Shown here: positions 15,928 through 21,628 of the stretch, piece by piece | Layout of the letters: each line of letters starts with the position of its first letter | Position numbering within the stretch: the first letter of the stretch is position 1 | Assembly (NCBI GenBank): GCA_049423145.1 | Contig: JBMSQF010000046.1 | Coordinates: forward strand, 1 to 21,628 | Reading direction: 5' to 3' | Source of the DNA: RFTU01 sp049423145 | Lineage (GTDB): Bacteria; Pseudomonadota; Gammaproteobacteria; Burkholderiales; Burkholderiaceae_C | DNA: 21,628 nt | The notes under the pieces: model-generated | Told to the model about the DNA's origin: nothing | Seen by the model: only the letters and a program-made list of their open reading frames with translations | Database searches by the model: none | Program-made: the position numbers and the translations under genes

Positions 15928-17130
15928 GTGGGCGCTCCGATGGACCTGCCGCCGGCGATGACGGCCCGTGCCACAAGCGGTTTCCTGGATGGCGATGACC
16001 TGCTTGCGGCAGTGCGCACCATCGCGCAAGGGCCCTTGGCCGAAGTGGCCCCCGACTGCGACCAAAAAGGCGTGTACCCGGAGTCAGTCCTGCGCCAACT
16101 CGGTGCCGTCGGCGCCATGGGGGTGCACCACGGCGACCGCTCGGCACTGGGGCAGACTGCTGCCGCCGACTTCGGTCTGGCCATCCGCGCGGCGGCCGAG
16201 GTGTCCCGCGTGTGCGGAGCCACCGGTTTCATGCTGTGGTGTCACCAAGTGTGTGGCGTCTACATGGAGCAAAGTGGCAACCCTCACCTGGGCGGTAAAG
16301 CCCTCTCGAGGCATATGCAAGGGCTGACGCTCGGTGCCACCGGCATGAGCAACCCAATGAAAACCTTTGCGGGCATCGAGCAGTTTCTGCTGCGGGCGCG
16401 GCGCGATGGCGATGCGTGGGTCGTCAACGGTACCCTGCCCTGGGTGAGCAACCTGGGCACCGACCACTACTTCGGAGCCGTCGCCTCGGTAGAGGTGGCC
16501 GCAGGCGAACCTGCGCATGAGGTGATGTTCATCGTCCACTGCAACGCGCCCGGCGTGGAGCTTCGGAACTGCCCATCCTTCTCGGCGATGGAAGGAACCA
16601 ACACCTGGGCGGTGCGTTTGACGAACTACCGGGTCGACAACCACAACTTGATCGCACACCCCGTGCGTCCTTTCATCGGACGCATCCGCGGCGCATTTGT
16701 GCTGCTGCAGACCGCCATGGGCCTGGGCGTGGCACAAGGCGCCATTGACTCTATGTGGAAGGTCGAACAGCCCCTGGGTCATGTGAACCAATTCCTGGAG
16801 GACCGCCCGGATGAACTGCAAGGCGAGCTGGATGCATTGACCGAGCGCATCATGCGCCTGGCGCGAACGCCCTATGAGTCGTCAAACAGCCACCTGATCG
16901 AGGTGCTGGATGTCCGCGCCCACGCAAGCGAGTTGGCCCTGCGCGCAGCGCAGTCTGCCTTGCTGCACGCGGGTGCGCGCGGCTATCTCATGAGCTCCGA
17001 TGTGCAGCGTCGTGTGCGCGAGTCGCATTTCGTGGCCATCGTCACACCCGCACTGAAGCATCTGCGCAAGGAGATCGCGCGTTTGAGCCAACCGGTGATG
17101 CCGGCCGTCGACGTCCTGGAACCTGCTTGA
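15928..17130 (+). CDS. Acyl-CoA-dehydrogenase-fold flavoprotein, substrate unknown
   Basis: This 400-residue protein has the acyl-CoA dehydrogenase architecture: a helical N-terminal domain (about 20-130), a beta domain with LTLGATGMSNPMKTFAGIEQ and VNGTLPWVSNLGTDHYFGAV (about 130-250), and a C-terminal helical bundle ending with HAGARGYLMSSDVQRRVRES. I cannot find the usual EGT-type catalytic base segment in the C-terminal part, so it may not oxidise a fatty acyl-CoA. The fold also includes flavin monooxygenases such as DszC, SfnB-like sulfur acquisition proteins and nitroalkane oxidase, any of which could be closer. The start is GTG 15928, five bases after the OsmC stop with GGAG inside that gene's end; ATG 15940 is an alternative. 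The rubredoxin-reductase gene follows by 42 bases, suggesting an electron-transfer partner. Confidence 0.8.
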   Translation: MGAPMDLPPAMTARATSGFLDGDDLLAAVRTIAQGPLAEVAPDCDQKGVYPESVLRQLGAVGAMGVHHGDRSALGQTAAADFGLAIRAAAEVSRVCGATGFMLWCHQVCGVYMEQSGNPHLGGKALSRHMQGLTLGATGMSNPMKTFAGIEQFLLRARRDGDAWVVNGTLPWVSNLGTDHYFGAVASVEVAAGEPAHEVMFIVHCNAPGVELRNCPSFSAMEGTNTWAVRLTNYRVDNHNLIAHPVRPFIGRIRGAFVLLQTAMGLGVAQGAIDSMWKVEQPLGHVNQFLEDRPDELQGELDALTERIMRLARTPYESSNSHLIEVLDVRAHASELALRAAQSALLHAGARGYLMSSDVQRRVRESHFVAIVTPALKHLRKEIARLSQPVMPAVDVLEPA

Positions 17131-17172
17131 GCGGCCCTCTGTCTTTGTTCCTCCATTAGCCGCCACCGCTTC

Positions 17173-18456
17173 ATGAGCCGCCTCGAATTCCGCCAGTTCA
17201 TCTGCCGCGCCTGCGGCCTGATCTACGACGAAGCCCAGGGTGATGAAGACAGCGGACTGGCGCCGGGCACGCGCTTTGAGGACATCCCTGAAGACTGGGC
17301 CTGCCCGTTGTGCGGCGTCACCAAAGCGGACTTCGAACCGCATGACCCCCTGCCATCACCCACCCTGTTGGGCGCTCGCAGCGCAAGGCCACTGGGGCGC
17401 GGCGCCCAAGCGGCGTCGCAGTCGCCGGGTGCGGGTAGACCGTTGAGCCCTCGTCTCAAGCGCCCGGCCGGCGTGGTGGTGGTTGGCGGCGGCACTGCAG
17501 CCTGGTCGCTGGTGGAGAAGCTGCGCGCGCTGGACCCGCACCGCCCCATGACCCTGGTGACCGCCTGCAGTGGCGATCGCTACGACAAACCACGCTTGTC
17601 GGTGGCCTGCAAGCAAGGTGTGCAGGCCGCACAACTGGTGAAGGAGCGGGGAATCCACGCCGCGCAGCGCTTGCAGGTGCGCCTGATGGCCCATACCCAC
17701 GCATTCAGCGCTGACGCGCACAGCCGAATGCTGCGGACCACGCGCGGGACCTTCCAGTATGAGGAACTGGTGTTGGCGCATGGTTCCGCACCCAGGAGCT
17801 GTCCTGGCCTGCCGGATGAACTCGCCTGGCGGATCAACGATCTGCGGGCCTACTCGGGGCTGAGAACGGTGCTGGCCGTCGATTCGGCTGCACGCCGAAC
17901 GGTGCTGATCGTGGGCGCAGGCCTGGTCGGCTGCGAGTTGGCCAACGACCTGGCGCTGGCGGGCCACCCGGTCACGGTGCTGGATGTGGCCGATCGGCCC
18001 CTTGCGATGGCGCAGCCTGAGCAATCCCAGGCCCTCTTGTCAGCCTGGGCGGGCCTGCCGATCGCCTTCGTCGGCCATGCCCAGGTTCAGCAAGCCCGGC
18101 GCTTGGGCAATGGCCGCACCGCGCTGGAATTGCGCGATGGCCGCACGCTGGAAGGTGATGTGCTGGTCAGCGCCGTGGGGCTGTCGACCCCGTCTCAGCT
18201 GGCTCGCAGCTTGGGCTTGGACTGGGCAGACGGCATTGCGGTGGATCCGCAGACCCTGCTGACCGGCGTGGCCCATGTCCACGCCCTGGGGGACTGCATC
18301 AGTCTCAACGGACGGGCGCAGCGCTTCATCGAACCCATCCACCGCCAGGCGCGGCTGCTGGCCGCCCGGCTCTGTGGCGAAGCGGTGGAAACCTACGAAT
18401 CCGCGCCGCCGGTGGTGCGCGTCAAGACATCGTCGATGCCTCTGACTTTGGCTTAA
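17173..18456 (+). CDS. Rubredoxin fused to NAD(P)H-rubredoxin reductase, apparently shortened at the C-terminus
   Basis: Residues 1-55 are a rubredoxin with the iron ligands Cys11, Cys14, Cys44 and Cys47 (CRAC and CPLC). A loose linker of about 40 residues follows. The rest is a two-nucleotide-binding flavoprotein reductase: the FAD-binding VVVVGGGTAAWSLVEKL from about 98, the NAD(P)-binding TVLIVGAGLVGCELANDLA from about 243 and the second FAD contact HALGDCISLNG near 370. It would carry electrons from NAD(P)H through FAD to its own rubredoxin and on to an acceptor, perhaps the flavoprotein encoded upstream. The protein stops at VRVKTSSMPLTLA. As I recall them, stand-alone rubredoxin reductases continue about 45 residues past this VKT segment into a rubredoxin-binding domain. 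The stop codon TAA is the first triplet of the palindrome at 18454. No Shine-Dalgarno is evident before ATG 17173. Confidence 0.88.
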   Translation: MSRLEFRQFICRACGLIYDEAQGDEDSGLAPGTRFEDIPEDWACPLCGVTKADFEPHDPLPSPTLLGARSARPLGRGAQAASQSPGAGRPLSPRLKRPAGVVVVGGGTAAWSLVEKLRALDPHRPMTLVTACSGDRYDKPRLSVACKQGVQAAQLVKERGIHAAQRLQVRLMAHTHAFSADAHSRMLRTTRGTFQYEELVLAHGSAPRSCPGLPDELAWRINDLRAYSGLRTVLAVDSAARRTVLIVGAGLVGCELANDLALAGHPVTVLDVADRPLAMAQPEQSQALLSAWAGLPIAFVGHAQVQQARRLGNGRTALELRDGRTLEGDVLVSAVGLSTPSQLARSLGLDWADGIAVDPQTLLTGVAHVHALGDCISLNGRAQRFIEPIHRQARLLAARLCGEAVETYESAPPVVRVKTSSMPLTLA

Positions 18457-18542
18457 ACGGGCTCGCCCGGTAAATGGGGTCGGAGTCATTTTTTCGTTAC
18501 GAAAAAATGACTCCGACCCCATTTACCGGGCGAGCCCGTTTA
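18454..18542. repeat. 89-base perfect palindrome, REP/MITE-like
   Basis: Two 44-base arms are exact reverse complements around the single base T at 18498. The left arm starts TAAACGGGCTCGCCCGG, continues with AAATGGGGTCGGAGTC and ends in a run of six T before CGT. It would fold into one long hairpin with almost no loop as RNA, or extrude as a cruciform as DNA. The GGGGTCGGAGTC core resembles, from memory, repeats linked with REP-associated tyrosine transposases; no transposase is nearby. It lies between two convergent genes, includes the stop codon of the left gene and ends six bases before the cynS stop, so it may act as a terminator or transcript stabiliser in both directions, although no T-run follows the stem. 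Confidence 0.93.
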
Positions 18543-18548
18543 GGGTTG

Positions 18549-18992
18549 TCAATACGTCTTGTACGGCAGGAACTTGCCCGACAGCACCACATTCACGCGG
18601 TCACCCTTGGGGTCTGGCTGGCGCACGATGTCCATGGAGAAGTCGATGGCACTCATGATGCCGTCACCGAATTCCTCGTGGATCAGCTCCTTGATGGTGG
18701 TGCCGTAGACGTTGACGATCTCATACCAGCGGTAGATCAGCGGGTCGGTGGGGACCGCCGTGGGCAGAGAACCCTTGTAGGGGACCACCTGCAGCCACTT
18801 CTGCTCCTCGGCGGTGAGGCCAAAGATTTTGCCGATGGCCTTGGCTTGCGCAGGAGTGGCCGTCATCTGGCCCAGGCACAGCGCGGTGGTCCACTCCTTG
18901 GACTGACCGACCTTCTTGGCCACAGCCTCCCATTTGATGCCCTTGCTGACCTTGACGGTGATGATCTTTTCGGTGACGTCCATGCGGTTCAT
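18549..18992 (-). CDS. cynS: Cyanate hydratase (cyanase)
   Basis: CynS converts cyanate and bicarbonate to carbamate and CO2, the carbamate then yielding ammonia, so it both detoxifies cyanate and supplies nitrogen. The protein has 147 residues, with an N-terminal helical domain and the catalytic core. The three active-site residues are present as Arg88 and Glu91 in YRWYEIVNVYG and Ser114 in IMSAIDFSMDI; these are each offset by exactly 8 from E. coli Arg96, Glu99 and Ser122. ATG 18992 is preceded by AGGAG at a 9-base distance. It lies 111 bases after the transporter ATPase gene and is probably the last gene of that operon. No cynT-type beta carbonic anhydrase or CynR regulator is adjacent. 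Confidence 0.97.
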   Translation of the reverse strand: MNRMDVTEKIITVKVSKGIKWEAVAKKVGQSKEWTTALCLGQMTATPAQAKAIGKIFGLTAEEQKWLQVVPYKGSLPTAVPTDPLIYRWYEIVNVYGTTIKELIHEEFGDGIMSAIDFSMDIVRQPDPKGDRVNVVLSGKFLPYKTY

Positions 18993-19103
18993 GGTGCTTG
19001 ACTCCTGTGGTGAATCAAAAGGTTGAGGAAAACGAAGCTTGTGTTGGATAGGCCGTCCGGGTCACGAGGGACCGGGGCAGCCACCGGTGAACCAGGCCCG
19101 AGC

Positions 19104-20012
19104 TCAGGCCACGCGTTGCAGGTGCGGAGCGCCGCCGGTACCGCTGCCGGCGGCCGGCGCGGTGGGTGGCCGCAGGGCCGCATCGGCCGGGCGCACCTCG
19201 GGCGGGTGCGCCGGTGCGCGGCCGCGCGACAAGTCCTTGGAGCGGCTCACCAGGAAATCAACCAGGTGGTTGCGCAACTCGTAAAAGCCCGGCTCGTGGT
19301 GCAGCGTGGCGCGCTCGCGGTTGCGCGGCAGGGTGTTGCGCACGACCTCGGCCACGCGAGCGATGGGGCCGTTGCTCATCAGCAGGATCTTGTCGGCCAG
19401 CAGGATCGCTTCATCGACATCGTGCGTGATCATGAACACCGTCTGGCGCGTGGCCGCGCAGATCTTGAGCAGCTCCTCCTGGATGGTCCCCCGCGTGAGT
19501 GCGTCCAATGCACCGAAGGGCTCGTCGAGCAACAGCATCTTCGGCTCAATCGCAAAGGCCCGCGCGATACCCACACGCTGCTTCATGCCGCCCGACAGTT
19601 GCGAGGGTTTCTTGTCGATGGCGTGCATCAGGCCCACCATCTCCACGTACTTCTCCACATGCGGCTTGACCTTGGCGGACGACCAGTCCGGCCACTTGCT
19701 TTTCACCGCGAAGGCCACGTTTTCGCGCACCGTCAGCCAGGGCATCAAGGCATGGCTTTGGAACACCACGCCGCGCTCCAGGCTGGGGCCGCGCACCTCG
19801 CGGTTGTCCATGATCACCGTACCGCCGCTGGCCTCTTCCAGTCCGGCCAGCACATTGAGAATGGTGGTCTTGCCGCAGCCGCTGTGGCCAATGATGCAGA
19901 CGAACTCGCCCTTGGTGATGTCGAAGTTCACCTGGTCGAACACCGGCTCGGTGCCGCCCGGATAGGTCTTGCTGAGGTTCTGGACCTGCAGGAAATGGTC
20001 GGGGTTGCTCAT
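19104..20012 (-). CDS. ABC transporter ATPase, nitrate/cyanate (NrtD/CynD) type
   Basis: This 302-residue protein is the energising subunit of an importer of the nitrate/sulfonate/taurine family. The motifs are complete: Walker A GHSGCGKTT at 42-50, Q-loop VVFQSHALMPW from about 82, signature LSGGMKQR at 139-146, Walker B MLLLDEP at 159-165 and the switch histidine in MITHDVDEA (His197). The region around LPRNRERATL is typical of NrtC/NrtD relatives. Residues from about 262 to the end form an Arg/Ala/Pro/Gly-rich tail with no family character. ATG 20012 lies 11 bases after the permease stop; the frame is open further upstream but reads into permease DNA. Next to cyanase, cyanate is the likeliest substrate; nitrate is the main alternative. 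Confidence 0.92.
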   Translation of the reverse strand: MSNPDHFLQVQNLSKTYPGGTEPVFDQVNFDITKGEFVCIIGHSGCGKTTILNVLAGLEEASGGTVIMDNREVRGPSLERGVVFQSHALMPWLTVRENVAFAVKSKWPDWSSAKVKPHVEKYVEMVGLMHAIDKKPSQLSGGMKQRVGIARAFAIEPKMLLLDEPFGALDALTRGTIQEELLKICAATRQTVFMITHDVDEAILLADKILLMSNGPIARVAEVVRNTLPRNRERATLHHEPGFYELRNHLVDFLVSRSKDLSRGRAPAHPPEVRPADAALRPPTAPAAGSGTGGAPHLQRVA

Positions 20013-20023
20013 GCCGGTCTCAC

Positions 20024-20920
20024 TCAGTCCACATAGGTCACCAGGCGCTGCGCTTGCGCAAACAGCGCATCGAGCAGCATCCCGACCACGCCGATCACCA
20101 GGATCGCGAAGATCACATTGGTCAGCGCCAGGTTGTTCCATTCGTTCCACACGAAGTAGCCCACGCCCGTTCCGCCCACCAGCATCTCGGCAGCCACGAT
20201 CACCAGCCAGGCGATGCCCATGGAGATGCGCATGCCGGTGAGGATGGTGGGCGCGGCGGCCGGCAAGATGACCTTGAAGGCCTTGCGCAGCGGGTTGACC
20301 TCGAGCGTCTTGGCCACGTTGAGCCAATCGCGCCGAACACCGGCCACGCCAAAGGCGGTGTTGATCAGCATGGGCCAGACCGAGCAGATGAAGATCACGA
20401 AGATGCCCGAGATGCTGGAGTCCTTGATGGTGTAGAGCGCCAGCGGCATCCAGGCCAGGGGGGAGATGGGCTTGAGCACCTGGATGAAAGGGTCGAGCGC
20501 CTTGTACAGCAGCGGGCTCATGCCGATGAGGAAGCCCAGGGGAATGGCCACGGCCGCGGCGATGAGGAAGCCCAGGGCGACCCGTGCCAGCGAGTGGGCC
20601 AGCTGTACCCCGATGCCCTTGTCATTGGGCCCGTTGTCGTAGAAAGGATCCGACAGATTGGCCACGATGGTCGAGCCCAGTTGCGCCGGGGTGGGGAATC
20701 CGTCGGTCTTCTTGCCCTCGCCACCGGTGGCCAGCGCTGTCGGGTCCTTGCCCATCAGCTTGGCGTACTCGATCTGCTCGGGCGTGAGTTGAACGGCCGC
20801 CACTGAAGGCGCCTGCACGCGCGGCGCGGTGCTGGCATGCCACAGCGCGAGCACCGTCAGCAACATCAACACCGACAGCACCGCTGCGCGGGCCTGCAGG
20901 GAACTCAAAATGGACTTCAT
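20024..20920 (-). CDS. ABC transporter permease, nitrate/cyanate (NrtB/CynB) type
   Basis: This 298-residue inner-membrane protein is the transmembrane subunit of the importer. It has a first hydrophobic segment at about 11-27, a long periplasmic stretch of some 75 residues, then several more transmembrane segments from LARVALGFLIAAAVAIPLGF onward. The cytoplasmic loop EVNPLRKAFKVILPAAAPTI is the EAA-type coupling motif that docks on the ATPase. SPLAWMPLALYTIKDSS is typical of the NrtB group. ATG 20920 has GGAG six bases upstream. The binding-protein gene ends 28 bases before it and the ATPase gene starts 11 bases after it, so the three form one operon. Confidence 0.93.
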   Translation of the reverse strand: MKSILSSLQARAAVLSVLMLLTVLALWHASTAPRVQAPSVAAVQLTPEQIEYAKLMGKDPTALATGGEGKKTDGFPTPAQLGSTIVANLSDPFYDNGPNDKGIGVQLAHSLARVALGFLIAAAVAIPLGFLIGMSPLLYKALDPFIQVLKPISPLAWMPLALYTIKDSSISGIFVIFICSVWPMLINTAFGVAGVRRDWLNVAKTLEVNPLRKAFKVILPAAAPTILTGMRISMGIAWLVIVAAEMLVGGTGVGYFVWNEWNNLALTNVIFAILVIGVVGMLLDALFAQAQRLVTYVD

Positions 20921-20948
20921 CGCAAACTCCGGGTGGTTGGCGCAGGTA

Positions 20949-21628
20949 TCAGCCCATCTTCGCGATGGCGAAGCTCTTGGTGTACTCCGCCGCCTTGGCC
21001 GGATCGAACTCCTTGCCCATCACCTTGAACTTGCGGTAACCCGCCGAGGCCGGTGTGACCGGTTGGCCCAGGTCTTTCATGTGCTTGGCCGCATCGGTCA
21101 TCAGGAACACCCGCTCGGCAATCTGCCGGTAGTTCACATCGCCCTTGAGGTAACCCCAACGCTGCATCTGCGTGAGCATCCAGACGGCCATCGAATGCCA
21201 GGGCACGGGGTCGAAATCGGCGCGTTCGGGCACCTTCTTCACATTGCCCAGGCCATCGGCGAAGGTGCCGGTGAGCACCTGGTTGAGCACCGCCTCGGGC
21301 TGGTTGAGGTACTGCGGCGGCGCGATCACCTTGGCGATCAGCTCGCGGTTCTTGGGGTCGCGCGCCATCGCCGCAGCGGTCAACACCGAGCGGTACAAGG
21401 CCGCGAAGGTCCCGGGGTTCTGCTGGATGAACTCGGTGGGTACACCGAAGGCGCAGCAGGGGTGACCATCCCAGATTTCCTTGGAAAGGATATGAATGAA
21501 ACCCACCTCGTCGAACACCGCGCGCTGGTTGAAGGGATCCGGGCCGAGGAAGCCGTCGATATTGCCCGCACGAAGGTTGGCCACCATCTCGGGCGGCGGC
21601 GTCACGCGGATCTGCACATCGGTGTCGG
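20949..21628 (-). CDS. Nitrate/cyanate ABC transporter substrate-binding protein, C-terminal part (cut by window edge)
   Basis: The visible 225 residues or so are the C-terminal half of a NrtA/CynA-type periplasmic binding protein; the signal peptide and first lobe lie beyond 21628. ANLRAGNIDGFLGPDPFNQR and SKEIWDGHPCCAFGVPTEFI match the second-lobe pattern of nitrate-binding relatives, with the later PWHSMAVWMLTQMQRWGY also typical. It captures the anion for the permease encoded 28 bases downstream. The residues that would separate cyanate from nitrate preference cannot be judged from half a protein, so the cyanate assignment comes from the cynS neighbour. A GTG at 21617 is internal, not the true start. 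Confidence 0.88.
   Translation of the reverse strand, partial: DTDVQIRVTPPPEMVANLRAGNIDGFLGPDPFNQRAVFDEVGFIHILSKEIWDGHPCCAFGVPTEFIQQNPGTFAALYRSVLTAAAMARDPKNRELIAKVIAPPQYLNQPEAVLNQVLTGTFADGLGNVKKVPERADFDPVPWHSMAVWMLTQMQRWGYLKGDVNYRQIAERVFLMTDAAKHMKDLGQPVTPASAGYRKFKVMGKEFDPAKAAEYTKSFAIAKMG

Noticed and set aside
18454..18542. Palindrome considered as a normal intrinsic terminator.
   Set aside because: The stem is far longer than usual, and the T-run is inside the arm near the tip, not after the stem. Terminator action remains possible, but the structure is better called a palindromic repeat.
18474..19001. Plus-strand frame beginning in the palindrome and running across cynS.
   Set aside because: Its first residues come from the palindrome, which also gives a nearly identical start to a minus-strand frame at 18522. 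The rest is antisense to an unambiguous cyanase.
19023..20036. Plus-strand frame of 337 codons.
   Set aside because: It is antisense to the transporter ATPase, which has every expected motif.

Overview
The window is GC-rich, densely coded bacterial DNA. Its gene content (recCBD, gph-trpE, rpe, apaG, mltA, a NifA-like sigma-54 activator, cyanase with its ABC transporter) and the closeness of its proteins to known families suggest a betaproteobacterium, most likely order Burkholderiales and perhaps a Comamonadaceae relative. This is an inference from gene families and neighbourhoods; there is no rRNA or tRNA gene in the window to test it.

Layout. (1) 1-8000, minus strand: recC, recB and the N-terminal part of recD, chained by 4-base ATGA stop/start overlaps. 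(2) 8110-10265, minus strand: gph overlapping trpE, with no trpG after trpE. (3) 10370-12165: a gamma-class carbonic anhydrase (+), rpe (-), apaG (+) and a 42-residue membrane protein (-). (4) 12164-15130, plus strand: the lipoprotein transglycosylase mltA, then a GAF-AAA+-HTH sigma-54 activator of the NifA type. (5) 15191-18456, plus strand: a control region followed by a three-gene operon of an OsmC-family protein, an acyl-CoA-dehydrogenase-fold flavoprotein and a rubredoxin fused to a rubredoxin reductase. (6) 18454-18542: an 89-base perfect palindrome. (7) 18549-21628, minus strand: cyanase and a NrtABC/CynABD-type ABC transporter whose binding protein runs off the window.

The most interesting part is region 5. 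A textbook -24/-12 sigma-54 promoter lies just upstream of the OsmC gene. About 60 to 115 bases further upstream are five CGACA/TGACA-type direct repeats, mostly 10 bases apart, which look like an enhancer. The divergence from housekeeping genes and the NifA-like activator next door suggest a self-contained, activator-controlled redox operon whose substrate I cannot name. The last gene of that operon ends exactly where the palindrome begins: the palindrome supplies its stop codon, and the reductase appears to lack the usual C-terminal domain.

The cyanase cluster would import cyanate and convert it with bicarbonate to ammonia and CO2. No CynR-type regulator or beta-carbonic anhydrase is seen next to it within the window. 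There is no gene-free stretch over 300 bases; the longest (15131-15364) holds the control region described above.
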